64,000 nucleotides of DNA from Oceanospirillum sediminis (GCF_014164585.1 NZ_JACJFM010000021.1:1-64000); one strand, 5' to 3'. Counted from the stretch's first letter, positions 29,752 through 39,270 are shown. The notes: generated by a model not told the origin, from the letters alone. Translations and numbers: made by a program.

Positions 29752-30177
29752 TTGGGTTATTTTTCTCTGTTTGTTTCTGCTCTCGCATCGGCCACTCTGT
29801 TACCCGGATCGTCGGAAGCTCTGATGCTGTATCTGCTACAACAGCCTCAATGGCAACCTGAGTGGCTCTGGCTGGCTGCTACATTGGGGAACACTCTGGG
29901 ATCCACTATTAACTGGGGGTTAGGTCGCTCTGGTTATCATTTAAGGCATAAATCCTGGTTCCCGGTTTCTGAACAGCAGCTGGATAAAGGTCGTCGTCAC
30001 TTCGAACGTTGGGGAACGTGGTCTCTTCTGTTTTCCTGGCTTCCTGTTGTAGGGGACCCTCTGACTCTGCTGGCCGGTTTACTTCGGGTACCTTTTCTGT
30101 GGTTTCTGGTGTTAGTTCTGATCGGGAAAGGCGTACGTTATGGGCTGCTTGTTCTGGCAATGAGTGGATTTTTCTGA
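29752..30177 (+). CDS. DedA/SNARE-associated membrane protein, YqaA type
   Basis: The product matches E. coli YqaA along its length: FSLFVSALASATLLPGSSEA at the start, LGNTLGSTINWGLGR in the middle, and FERWGTWSLLFSWLPVVGDP leading to a final membrane segment. About four hydrophobic segments are visible. DedA-type proteins are linked to lipid or undecaprenyl-phosphate transport, but YqaA itself is uncharacterised. No ATG is available in frame between the stop at 29671 and the conserved core. I choose TTG 29752, which has AAGAGGG six bases upstream; TTG 29680 is an alternative. Confidence 0.8.
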   Translation: MGYFSLFVSALASATLLPGSSEALMLYLLQQPQWQPEWLWLAATLGNTLGSTINWGLGRSGYHLRHKSWFPVSEQQLDKGRRHFERWGTWSLLFSWLPVVGDPLTLLAGLLRVPFLWFLVLVLIGKGVRYGLLVLAMSGFF

Positions 30178-30411
30178 CACATAACCGATACTCAGAAATG
30201 ACCCGGTAAAACTCTGCTCATTGAATGCTGTTAAGAATACAGTATCTTAAGGTTCTGACGTTTCAGTATAAAGCCTGATCAGATTCATGCCTGGAAAAGC
30301 AGACCATGTGTTATGCTTTTATTACTGTCAGGAATATAGAAGTTTGTTAATATTTTAAATATTAGCGACTTTATTTGTCGTATTTAAGGACGATGCTCAG
30401 CTCTGTGGTGG

Positions 30412-33294
30412 ATGCCCGAAACTGTGATGAAAACCAGGATAGATGCCAGAACGCTGCCCCGGCTCCAAATGATAGGAATGGTGTGTACTGTTCTGTTTTT
30501 TTCTATTGTACTGGGTAGCTATTTTCTTATAGAACAGAAAAAACAGAAAGAGCGCCAGCTGGCGACTCTGGAATCTGAAATACTGGCTCAGCAGGAAGCA
30601 TTACTGGCATCTGAACTGGACGCTTCAATCAGTTATATCCGTTATATGCGTACGCGTACGGAAGATGTACTGAAAAATGAGTCGAAACATCAGGTGGATC
30701 AGGCCTGGGGTTTTGCTCAGGCTATTTATACTCAGCAGCAAGGGCATATGCCTGACAGTGAAATCAGAGCACTGATTGTAGAGGTGTTACGTAAACAGCG
30801 CTTTTTTGAAGGTCGTGGGTATATCTTTATCGATGATTTTCAGGGGCTTTGTATTCTCCTTCCTACCGCGCCTCATATCGAAGGTAAATCTTTGTACGAT
30901 AATCAGGATGATACCGGACATTATATTATGCGAGGGCTGATAGATGCTGTCAGCCATCCTGGCAAAGCCGGTTTCTCCCGTTATCGCTGGTATCCTCCTG
31001 GTAATACCAGCCAGATGTCTGACAAGCTGGCCTATGTGCGTCTGTTTGAGCCGTTTGACTGGATCATCGGGGCAGGTGATTATCTGTACCGGATTGAAAA
31101 TGACCTGAAAGAAGAAACTTTGCGTCGTTTCAGAAACTTCCGCTTCGGTGATCACGGTTATATTGCTGTGCTGGATGAGAATGGCCGGACCTTGTCAAAC
31201 CCTTCATTGAGTGCTTTACCGGATAATGAGCAGGTTCAGAAGCTGAGACTGAACGCTGTGGATCATGTGATGCGTACTGCCCGGAAAGGCGGGGGAGTAG
31301 TGGATTACCCCTGGTTTTATCCGGATGGACGTGGCCCGGTTACCAAAAGAGTCATGGTCAGTGTGGTGCCTGAATGGGGCTGGATACTGGTTGCTGGTAT
31401 CTACCCGGATGATCTTGCTCCCTTACTGGAGCAGCATCGAGCGGTACTGGAGGCTCGATGGTTGTCCAGTTTTCAGACGCTGTTACTCACTCTGGTACTG
31501 GCTTCAGCAGGAACGGTGCTGGTTGCTATTGTCTATTCTCACTGGCTCAGAGGGCTTTTCCGGAACTATCAGTCTGATATTGATAATCAGGCTCAGTTAC
31601 TGAAAGAGAATGCCAGAGAACTTGAACTGGCGGCACAGGTCTTTGAAAGTGCCACGGAGGGGATCATTATCACTGATCCGGATAATCGGATTGTTGCGGT
31701 TAATCCGGCTTTTACAGATATCACGGGTTATCAGCCCGAGGAAGCCGTTGGTCGCGATCCATCTTTTATGGCATCAGGTAATCATGATGTGGCTTTTTAT
31801 CAGCAGATGTGGCTTGAACTGCTGGAGTATGGCGCCTGGCAAGGAGAGGTCTGGAATCGACGTAAGGACGGTGTACTTTTCCCTGAATGGCTGTCATTAA
31901 GTCTGGTGCGCTCTGATGATGGGCGGGTGAAAAATTATATTGCGACTCTGGCTGATATCAGCTTGCGTAAGCAGAATGAAGACCGGCTGCGCTATCTGGC
32001 AGAGTATGATTCACTGACTGATTTGCCGAATCGCCGTCTGTTGTCAGACCGCTGTACCCAGGAAATTCTGCGCTCAAGGCATAAAGAGTGTCAGCTGGCA
32101 CTTTTATTCGTTGATCTGGACCGTTTTAAAAATGTGAATGACTCTCTGGGTCATGCTATGGGAGATCGTTTGCTGTGTGTGGTTGCGGATCGTCTTAAAC
32201 AGTGTATACGGGAGCAGGATACCGTCAGTCGCGTTGGCGGGGATGAGTTTGTCATTCTCTGCCCCGAAGTGGAGCATCCGGATCAGGTGGCCAGTATTGC
32301 CCGGCGTATGCTGCATGATATCAGGCTCCCTATTGAGTTAGGGGATTACAACCTGACGGTAACGCCCAGTGTAGGCATTGCTTTTTTTCCGGGCGATGGT
32401 CTGGACTTTGATACTTTGTACCGTAATGCCGATGCGGCACTTTATCACGCTAAAGAACAGGGGCGGGATCAGTTTCAGTTCTTTACCTCACAGATGAATC
32501 AGGATGTTTCCCAGCGTCTGGAGATGGAAAATGCACTTCGACAAGGTATACAGCGAGGTGAATTAAGACTGGTTTATCAGCCTCAGTACTGTATTCGCAC
32601 CCGGCGTCTGAGAGGAGCAGAAGCTCTGGTTCGCTGGCAGCATCCGGAGCAAGGGCTGGTCAGGCCTGATTTCTTTATTCCTCTGGCGGAAGAAACCGGT
32701 TTAATTCTCTCTTTGGGTGAATGGGTTCTGAAAGAAGCCTGTCGTCAGGGACAGGTATGGATTCAGCAGGGCATGCCTGATATTGATCTGGCGGTCAATG
32801 TTTCCGCGCTGCAATTCCGTCAGGGGCTGGTTGCTCAGGTTCGGGAGGCACTCCGTTCAACCGGTTATCCTGCTGATAAGCTGGTGCTGGAAATGACAGA
32901 AAGTACACTGATGGCGGATGCCAGTCAGGCGGTACGGATTCTGAAAGAGCTGAAAGCATTGGGTGTCTGGATCTCTCTGGATGATTTCGGTACCGGGTAT
33001 TCATCACTGGCTTATCTGAAACGTTTTCCTCTGGATAAGCTGAAAATTGATCGGGCTTTTATCTCTGATCTGCCTCATGACCAGGATGATGTTGCGATTA
33101 CATCGTCTATTGTCGGTCTGGCACATAATCTGAATCTGCTGACGGTTGCCGAGGGTGTTGAAACATCTGATCAACTGGCATTTCTGGCGGATCAGGGCTG
33201 TCAGCTGGCGCAGGGCTATTTACTGGATAAGCCGCTCTGGCCTGAAGAGATGGCTCGCCGGTTGCAGGATGCCTGTCAGTCCTCGAAACGCTGA
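30412..33294 (+). CDS. Membrane Cache-PAS-GGDEF-EAL cyclic-di-GMP protein
   Basis: This 960-residue protein has an N-terminal membrane segment (about 20-40), a periplasmic double Cache-like sensor (about 45-345, with GYIFI and GYIAVLDENG), a second membrane segment (about 350-370), a PAS domain (about 405-520), GGDEF (about 535-700) and EAL (about 715-955). The diguanylate cyclase site GGDEF near residue 608 and the phosphodiesterase motifs EALVRW, DDFGTGYSSLAY and KIDRAF are all intact, so it could make or degrade cyclic-di-GMP. The ligand is unknown. The start may instead be ATG 30427. It converges on another EAL gene. Confidence 0.9.
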   Translation: MPETVMKTRIDARTLPRLQMIGMVCTVLFFSIVLGSYFLIEQKKQKERQLATLESEILAQQEALLASELDASISYIRYMRTRTEDVLKNESKHQVDQAWGFAQAIYTQQQGHMPDSEIRALIVEVLRKQRFFEGRGYIFIDDFQGLCILLPTAPHIEGKSLYDNQDDTGHYIMRGLIDAVSHPGKAGFSRYRWYPPGNTSQMSDKLAYVRLFEPFDWIIGAGDYLYRIENDLKEETLRRFRNFRFGDHGYIAVLDENGRTLSNPSLSALPDNEQVQKLRLNAVDHVMRTARKGGGVVDYPWFYPDGRGPVTKRVMVSVVPEWGWILVAGIYPDDLAPLLEQHRAVLEARWLSSFQTLLLTLVLASAGTVLVAIVYSHWLRGLFRNYQSDIDNQAQLLKENARELELAAQVFESATEGIIITDPDNRIVAVNPAFTDITGYQPEEAVGRDPSFMASGNHDVAFYQQMWLELLEYGAWQGEVWNRRKDGVLFPEWLSLSLVRSDDGRVKNYIATLADISLRKQNEDRLRYLAEYDSLTDLPNRRLLSDRCTQEILRSRHKECQLALLFVDLDRFKNVNDSLGHAMGDRLLCVVADRLKQCIREQDTVSRVGGDEFVILCPEVEHPDQVASIARRMLHDIRLPIELGDYNLTVTPSVGIAFFPGDGLDFDTLYRNADAALYHAKEQGRDQFQFFTSQMNQDVSQRLEMENALRQGIQRGELRLVYQPQYCIRTRRLRGAEALVRWQHPEQGLVRPDFFIPLAEETGLILSLGEWVLKEACRQGQVWIQQGMPDIDLAVNVSALQFRQGLVAQVREALRSTGYPADKLVLEMTESTLMADASQAVRILKELKALGVWISLDDFGTGYSSLAYLKRFPLDKLKIDRAFISDLPHDQDDVAITSSIVGLAHNLNLLTVAEGVETSDQLAFLADQGCQLAQGYLLDKPLWPEEMARRLQDACQSSKR

Positions 33295-33370
33295 ATCTGA
33301 CGACAGGTTGTCTGAGAAAGCGAGATGTTATCGCGTGTCGGTATCCGGTATCAGTGGTTTGGCAAAGGGA

Positions 33371-35428
33371 TCAATTATTATCTGTTGGCAGAAACTGAGA
33401 GATATCAAAATGTCGGCTCCACTGCAGAAGTTCAATTTCAGGCATCGGTTTGGCCATCAGATAACCCTGCCCTTCATTGCAGCCCAGCTCTTTGATCAGG
33501 GCTAACTGTTCCGGTGTCTCTACGCCTTCTGCTGTGACACTCAGATTCAGGCTGTGAGCCAGTTGAGTGACAGCACGAACAATATCCATATCCGTATTAT
33601 CTCTGCTCAGTTCTTTGATGAATGCCCGGTCAATTTTCAGAGTATCCACAGGCAAACGTTTCAGATAAGCCAGTGATGAATATCCTGTGCCAAAATCATC
33701 AATAGCAATTCGTATTCCCATTGATTTTAGCCGGGCAAGCTGATCAATAGAGTGCTCAACATCTTCCAGCATGCTGGTTTCTGTGAGCTCCAGCTCCAGT
33801 AGTTCAACCGGTAGTCCGGTCAGGTCCAGGCAGCGGGCGATGATTTCACACAGTTTAGGGTGCCTGAGTTGTCGCGCAGACAGATTAACGGAAATACATA
33901 ACTGATGACCGTGCTGTAGCCACTGACTGGCATAATGACAGGCCCTTAACAGTGCCCACTCGCCTACGGATGTGATTAATCCCATCTCTTCCAGTATTGG
34001 AATAAACTCTGTCGGAGAGACTGTGCTGCCATCCTGGCGTATCCAGCGCAGCAGTGCTTCTGCTCCGTTGACCCGGCCTGTTTTCAGATCAACTCTGGGC
34101 TGGAATACCAGGTGAAATTCCCGATGTAACAACGCCTGACGTAACTGATTTTCCAGTCTGACCCTGTTCTGCATCTGAGTGGTCAGATCGTCGGTGAAAA
34201 AGCCAAAGCCCTGATCGCTGTTCTTACTACGATGCATTGCACTGTCAGCTTTGTTAATCAGCTCATCAAACTGACGTCCGTCATTGGGATAAAGTGTGAC
34301 ACCCAGACTAACGCTGACAAACAGCTCGGACTGATTCAGCTGGAAAGGCTGAGCCATAATACGCTGGATTTTCTGGGCCATATGAGCAGCCTGATCCGCA
34401 CTATGGATACCTTCCGACATCACAAGAAAAGCATCGCTGCCCAGGCGACCAATAAAACATTCCGGGAGTTTTTTCTTCAGACGTTTGCTGACTTTTTGCA
34501 GTAACTCATCGCCACAGCCTCGTCCCAGGCTGTCATTAATACGGCTAAGGCGATCCAGGTCCATCAGCAGCATTGCCATAGGTTCTTTGCTGCGTTGTCT
34601 TATATGCAGGTCAAACTGTTCCGTCAGGCGTTCACGATTGGGTAGCCCGGTCAGAGGATCAAAGCGGCGCAGATAATCCAGTTTCTGCTCGCTATTAATC
34701 AGATCTGTAATATCACGTCCGGTTGCTACAAAATGGCTGATATGCCCATAATCATCCCGAATCGGAGTGATGGTTTTTTCTTCGTGATATCGTTCGCCAT
34801 TCTGCCGTTTATTAATGAATACGGTCCGGAAACTCTGACCAGAGCGCAATGTCTTCCACATCTGATGATAGAAATCATTGTCATGCTCGCCTGAACTCAG
34901 CATTCCTGGCATTTCCCCAATGACATCTTCTTCCCGGTAGCCGGTTTGTTTCACAAAAGCTGGATTAACATATTCGATACGACCATGGCTGTCTGTGACC
35001 ATTACCATATCTTCAGTCTGTTGCATGGCTTGATGGAAGTGAATCGGTAACTTGCTGGCGGCGACATAGTCAGAGAGATCCCGAATCACAGCCTGCATAT
35101 CTCCGCTGTTACCACTGGCGGGTTGTAGCTGTAGCTGGATATAACGCTCAGGTGACTGGCCCAGAGTTAAGGCCAGCTGAACCGGCTTTCCGTTCTTGCA
35201 GGCCATCGTCAGGCTGGTTTGTTCTGCTTCCCTCAACTGACAGAGAAGGATGGTATGAAACTGAGGGGAATGTTCCTGTGTAGAAATCCCTAACACCTGC
35301 CCCGCCAGTTTATTGGCATATCTCAGGTGGGCACGAGGCGAAAGTACTACTGTGGCCACTGGCAGATTATCCAGTACCTGGTTGAGGTACTCCTGTTCTG
35401 TCATGGAGGTGGTATTCAGTACATTCAT
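33371..35428 (-). CDS. PAS-GGDEF-EAL protein with degenerate GGDEF (predicted phosphodiesterase)
   Basis: This 685-residue soluble protein has two PAS-like domains (about 10-125 and 130-250; the second has GRIEYVNPAFVKQTGY), GGDEF (about 260-425) and EAL (about 435-680). The cyclase site reads GSDAF instead of GGDEF near residue 329, so synthesis is unlikely. The EAL motifs EALLRW, ELELTETS, DDFGTGYSSLAY and KIDRAF are intact, so cyclic-di-GMP breakdown is predicted. No membrane segment is visible. It lies 76 bases from, and convergent with, the Cache-type gene. Confidence 0.9.
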   Translation of the reverse strand: MNVLNTTSMTEQEYLNQVLDNLPVATVVLSPRAHLRYANKLAGQVLGISTQEHSPQFHTILLCQLREAEQTSLTMACKNGKPVQLALTLGQSPERYIQLQLQPASGNSGDMQAVIRDLSDYVAASKLPIHFHQAMQQTEDMVMVTDSHGRIEYVNPAFVKQTGYREEDVIGEMPGMLSSGEHDNDFYHQMWKTLRSGQSFRTVFINKRQNGERYHEEKTITPIRDDYGHISHFVATGRDITDLINSEQKLDYLRRFDPLTGLPNRERLTEQFDLHIRQRSKEPMAMLLMDLDRLSRINDSLGRGCGDELLQKVSKRLKKKLPECFIGRLGSDAFLVMSEGIHSADQAAHMAQKIQRIMAQPFQLNQSELFVSVSLGVTLYPNDGRQFDELINKADSAMHRSKNSDQGFGFFTDDLTTQMQNRVRLENQLRQALLHREFHLVFQPRVDLKTGRVNGAEALLRWIRQDGSTVSPTEFIPILEEMGLITSVGEWALLRACHYASQWLQHGHQLCISVNLSARQLRHPKLCEIIARCLDLTGLPVELLELELTETSMLEDVEHSIDQLARLKSMGIRIAIDDFGTGYSSLAYLKRLPVDTLKIDRAFIKELSRDNTDMDIVRAVTQLAHSLNLSVTAEGVETPEQLALIKELGCNEGQGYLMAKPMPEIELLQWSRHFDISQFLPTDNN

Positions 35429-35623
35429 ACGTTGTTTTCTATGCCAGGGTTAAATATAAAGTCGACTGCTTCAGATCAAAGTTTAGTCCCTCTTGCTCTG
35501 ATTCCTATTAATAAAATATCAGGGTTCATGCCAGCGTCATAGAGTCTTGATACAGGTATTTAATACCCTTGTTTTTCTTTGCAATTCAGACAGCTGAATA
35601 CAGGTTTTACAGGAGGCCGTATC

Positions 35624-37015
35624 ATGATAAGGCGCGTAAAGGTGGCCATTATAGGGGCAGGTACAGCAGGACTCACCGCACTGAAAACGGTGAGCCGTTT
35701 CACTGATGATTTTGTTGTGATTGATCCGGGGCCAGATGGCACAACGTCTGCCCGAAGTGGCTGTATGCCTTCGAAAGCACTTATTACAGCAGCCCATGAA
35801 TATCATAAGCGTCATTTTTTGCCAGAACTCGGTATCAGTCATGCTCACAATTTGCATATTGAGTCCAGAGAGGTGATGAAACGAATCCGGCAGCTCCGTG
35901 AGCGTTTTTCTCAGGGACCTGTGCGAGCTATTGAGAAACTTGAAGAGCGCTTTATTCGTGGCAGAGCCTGTTTTGAATCTGCTGAACAGATCCGGGTTGG
36001 GGATATTCTGATACAGGCTGAAAAAGTTATTGTGGCGGTGGGTTCCTCGCCAGAACTTTCCGCTGAGTGGGCCTCTTTTTCAGGCGTGATGACGACGGAT
36101 CAGTTCTTTGATCTGGAGAAACTTCCTGCCAGTCTGGCGGTGATAGGTCTGGGGAGTGCCGGGCTGGAAATAGCTCAGGCTCTGTCTCGTCTGGGTGTTC
36201 AGGTGGTTGCATTTGAACAGGAAGACTGGCTGGGTGGGATATATGATCCGGATATTCAGTACTGGGCCAGAGAGTACTTCTCTTCTGAATATATGATCTG
36301 TTCTGGTCAGAGTGTACGTGTCGATACTGAAGCCGGAGGTTTCAGTGTCGGCAGTGGAAAAGAGCGGTATCGGGTTGAAAAAGTTCTGGTGACTGGCGGC
36401 CGCAGAACCGCGTTGTCTGCAATGAATTTTGCTGTAACAGGTTTGCCGATGACGGCCAGTGGTGTGCCCATCTTTGACCCGGAAACTTTGCAGGTTGGGG
36501 ATAGTGGTATTTTTATTGCCGGGGATGCCGGGCAGAAAGAGATGAAAATGCATCATGCAGCAGATGAAGGGCGCATTGCTGGATTTAATGCTGCAGGTCC
36601 GGACGGTGTTAAACGCTATCAGCGTCGGGTTCCTTTGTCGATTACTTTCACAGATCCTCAGATTGCCCGTTTTGGTTTGCGCTATGATCAGCTGAATTTG
36701 TCTGAAACAGCGATTGGCAGTGCTGACTTTGGTTTTCAGAACCGGGCACTGATTATGGGAGAGCACCGGGGACTGGTGCGTTTATATGCAGATAGAGTTA
36801 GTCGTAAACTGACAGGAGGAGAGATGCTGGTACCCAGAGCAGAACACTTTGCTTTTGAATTGGCGACTTGCATTCACAATGGGATGACAGTTGATGAGAT
36901 GGTCTGGCTGCCTTTCTATCATCCGACGATGGAAGAAGGGTTGCGCAGTGCTTTGTATAACCTGGGGGAAGAACTGGGTGGTGTGTTACCCGAGCACTTT
37001 CTGCCTGAAATATAA
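35624..37015 (+). CDS. Dihydrolipoamide-dehydrogenase-like flavoprotein with altered redox motif
   Basis: The 463-residue protein is a class I pyridine nucleotide-disulfide oxidoreductase: FAD motif IIGAGTAGLTA near residue 10, second GxGxxG (GLGSAGLE) near residue 180, FAD motif IFIAGDA near residue 305 and the C-terminal HPTMEEGL catalytic His-Glu pair. Related enzymes read TTCARVGCMPSK. This one reads TTSARSGCMPSK, so the first redox Cys is Ser (codon TCT) and the usual disulfide cannot form. The substrate is unknown. AGGAGG seven bases before ATG 35624 fixes the start. Confidence 0.88.
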   Translation: MIRRVKVAIIGAGTAGLTALKTVSRFTDDFVVIDPGPDGTTSARSGCMPSKALITAAHEYHKRHFLPELGISHAHNLHIESREVMKRIRQLRERFSQGPVRAIEKLEERFIRGRACFESAEQIRVGDILIQAEKVIVAVGSSPELSAEWASFSGVMTTDQFFDLEKLPASLAVIGLGSAGLEIAQALSRLGVQVVAFEQEDWLGGIYDPDIQYWAREYFSSEYMICSGQSVRVDTEAGGFSVGSGKERYRVEKVLVTGGRRTALSAMNFAVTGLPMTASGVPIFDPETLQVGDSGIFIAGDAGQKEMKMHHAADEGRIAGFNAAGPDGVKRYQRRVPLSITFTDPQIARFGLRYDQLNLSETAIGSADFGFQNRALIMGEHRGLVRLYADRVSRKLTGGEMLVPRAEHFAFELATCIHNGMTVDEMVWLPFYHPTMEEGLRSALYNLGEELGGVLPEHFLPEI

Positions 37016-37104
37016 AGGTCGAAAGTACCCGGCATAACAACTTTATTTTTATTCGCTGGAATAAATGAAACGGCCAGATCTTTAACGGTAACGGTTCGTC
37101 AGGC

Positions 37105-37458
37105 TCAGTTCTGCTCTATGTCAGTGATATCCAGTTCGACGACATGTCCGGGGCCAGCATCCATCAGGATATAGAAGTCTTCCCCCGGAGCCTGAAATGA
37201 AAACTCAGAACGATTACTGGTATGGCCCTGATAGAGTAACTGGTCGTCATAGCTGATCACTTCCCAGGGAAGATTGCTGGCTTCAGAGCCGTCTGAAAAG
37301 CCGCCTTTACAGCTGACCTGTTTATCAGACTGACTGCATACCAGGTTGATGCTGTGAGCCATAGCTATTGAAGATGTCAGGGCTGACAGGAGTAATAAGA
37401 ACTGCATGACTGGCAGTGTTTTTCCTGTACCAGGTCTGAATTCAGTATTAACGGGCAT
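37105..37458 (-). CDS. Small exported protein, NikL/DUF4198-like
   Basis: The 117-residue product has a short basic tail, a hydrophobic core (FLLLLSALTSSI) and a likely signal peptidase site after AMA, which would give a mature protein starting HSINL. Two cysteines sit near the new N terminus. The rest (GFSDGSE, GHTSNRSEFSFQAPG, DAGPGHVVELD) resembles the small periplasmic metal-uptake-associated NikL/DUF4198-type domain. That similarity is by eye and needs a profile search. AAGGAG lies seven bases before ATG 37458, and the gene overlaps the PepSY gene by 11 bases, so it shares its transcript. Confidence 0.7.
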   Translation of the reverse strand: MPVNTEFRPGTGKTLPVMQFLLLLSALTSSIAMAHSINLVCSQSDKQVSCKGGFSDGSEASNLPWEVISYDDQLLYQGHTSNRSEFSFQAPGEDFYILMDAGPGHVVELDITDIEQN

Positions 37459-39184
37459 CAAAAGTCTCCTTGTTATCGGGCATAACAGGCCAGGATGTCT
37501 GATAGATTTGTCCACCCCATGTCTGGATAGTCATCCAGAAGCGGGCGTTCTCTCTGATTTTTTTCGGTAGTTGAAAGTGCGCATGCTTTGCACCAAGAGG
37601 GCCATGAATCAGAGTGCCCGGAGCCCTGATTGTTCGGGGTTTTCCTATACGCACGTGCATGAATTTGATTGCGGGAAGCGCTTCAGCAGGTACGTCGACA
37701 GACAGATTTGTACGCATGCCATCACGGATAGGGGGAAGATTCTTTTCCAACAGTCCAGCATAGGCGTTCATTGAGACCTGCCAGGGGCCAATTGTTTTTT
37801 CACTGTAACTGAAGCCTGCACCTTTGACGCCCTGACTGCCAATGCTGAGTGCAATGGAGCAGCCAATACCAACGCCAAGCAACATCAGGATGTTGGCATA
37901 TTTGAAGACACCCATAGGGCCGCCCCAGGGTTTAAAAGTATGCCAGGATTTCTTCAGCGCTTTTAAATAGGGGGTTCTTGCTGAAACAATACGTGCTGCT
38001 CGCCTGGTGCGTTTTATATTAATGATCAGACCTGTAACTGCCATCCCTGTCATCAGGGTGCCGAAAATAAACCAGGTGATTTTAACGGCTAAATCCGCTG
38101 AGTTGCCTTCAGACCAGTTGCCGTAATGCAAAGGATCCATCGCACGATCAAAGCGTTGCATCGCGGTATAATCTTTCACCAGATCGGTCTGAACGATTTC
38201 TCCGGTATAAGGGTTTACATAAACCTTGCTGCTTCTGAGGGGATCTGTAAGCCATTCACCGAAGCTTCCGGTAACAGTGTAAGGATCAGCGCTATGCTCA
38301 GGAGGGTTCAGCATATCGACTCTCATCTCAGGATAAACAGCATGCACAGCGGCTGAAATCTCTTCTCCTGTCAGAGTTGATGGCGTGTTCTGGCCCAGAG
38401 CCTCCAGCGTTTCATAGCTGAGTAAGGGTTTGGATGGGTAAGGTTCTACCGGATTCGGAGCATCCAGGTAGCGAATAAAAGGTGTTTGATAAAACCACCA
38501 GCTGCCTGATATGCCGATAATCAGCAGAAACCATATACTCCATAGTCCGGCCAGTTTATGCAGATCGGCAATAAAAACGCGGGTATTACCGGTTCTGGGT
38601 TTTTTCAGGAAAAAGCGCCAGAATTTTGGATAAGCCAGTAAACCCGCGATAAGGGAGATCAGGGTCAGTAATCCGAATGCGTTAACCAGGCTTCGTCCAA
38701 TCACCGGCAGAAACAGAGTGCCGTGCAAAAAACTCAGGAAACGACCGACAGTTAATAATGGCGTATCACCTTTAACCTCTCCGTTATAAGGGTCAATCCA
38801 GGCGTAGCGGAAGCCGCCATTATCATCGTTATACATCGCCATTGAGGCAGTATGAGGGTGAATCTGATGACTCTGGAAAAAACTGAGCCCATGATCCGGA
38901 TAAGCCGCTTGTAATTTATCCAGTAAAAGCCCCGGATCAAGGCGCTCAGCCTGAGGCGTGACCCGCATTTCTGGCATCATTAGCCAGTCTATCTCTTTGG
39001 CCAGCACAGCCAGAGTACCGGATGCCAGTACCAGAGTCATAATCAGAGTCAGTTTAAGGCCAACGAAACTATGGATCAGGTAAGCAATATACTGACGATT
39101 GTATTTTCGTTTGACTCTGGGGCGCCTGGTTGAAGATGTTGCCAGTGACTCCGTCTCAGACGAAGTTTCTTTCAGCGCATCCAT
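37448..39184 (-). CDS. PepSY-associated transmembrane protein (predicted ferric reductase type)
   Basis: The 578-residue protein is a PepSY_TM family member with at least four membrane segments (about 40-62, 160-185, 205-230 and 365-388, with another near 430). PepSY-like repeats lie between them (AYPDHGLSFFQSH; AVYPEMRVDML). His residues within the segments (LIHSFVGLKL, FLHGTLFLP, DLHKLAGLW) could bind heme. Relatives near siderophore genes reduce ferric siderophores; that role here is inference. It lies downstream of flavodoxin behind a Fur-box-like promoter, which fits iron-responsive expression. Confidence 0.85.
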   Translation of the reverse strand: MDALKETSSETESLATSSTRRPRVKRKYNRQYIAYLIHSFVGLKLTLIMTLVLASGTLAVLAKEIDWLMMPEMRVTPQAERLDPGLLLDKLQAAYPDHGLSFFQSHQIHPHTASMAMYNDDNGGFRYAWIDPYNGEVKGDTPLLTVGRFLSFLHGTLFLPVIGRSLVNAFGLLTLISLIAGLLAYPKFWRFFLKKPRTGNTRVFIADLHKLAGLWSIWFLLIIGISGSWWFYQTPFIRYLDAPNPVEPYPSKPLLSYETLEALGQNTPSTLTGEEISAAVHAVYPEMRVDMLNPPEHSADPYTVTGSFGEWLTDPLRSSKVYVNPYTGEIVQTDLVKDYTAMQRFDRAMDPLHYGNWSEGNSADLAVKITWFIFGTLMTGMAVTGLIINIKRTRRAARIVSARTPYLKALKKSWHTFKPWGGPMGVFKYANILMLLGVGIGCSIALSIGSQGVKGAGFSYSEKTIGPWQVSMNAYAGLLEKNLPPIRDGMRTNLSVDVPAEALPAIKFMHVRIGKPRTIRAPGTLIHGPLGAKHAHFQLPKKIRENARFWMTIQTWGGQIYQTSWPVMPDNKETFDAR

Positions 39185-39233
39185 GAAGGGGATTCCTCAT
39201 CGTAATCAGATCTTATTGGTTTTTGGGGAGGAT

Positions 39234-39253
39234 GGCAGCACGAAAGTGCTGCC
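39234..39253. repeat. Perfect hairpin between flavodoxin and PepSY genes
   Basis: GGCAGCAC pairs with GTGCTGCC around a four-base loop in the 86-base gap. There is no T run, so it is more likely an RNA processing or stability element than a terminator. Confidence 0.6.
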
Positions 39254-39270
39254 TGAACAGGAAGGGAGTA

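Noticed and set aside
30228-30242. LexA-like box (CTG...CAG)
   Set aside because: The spacer between CTG and CAG is nine bases, not the ten required for the SOS box.
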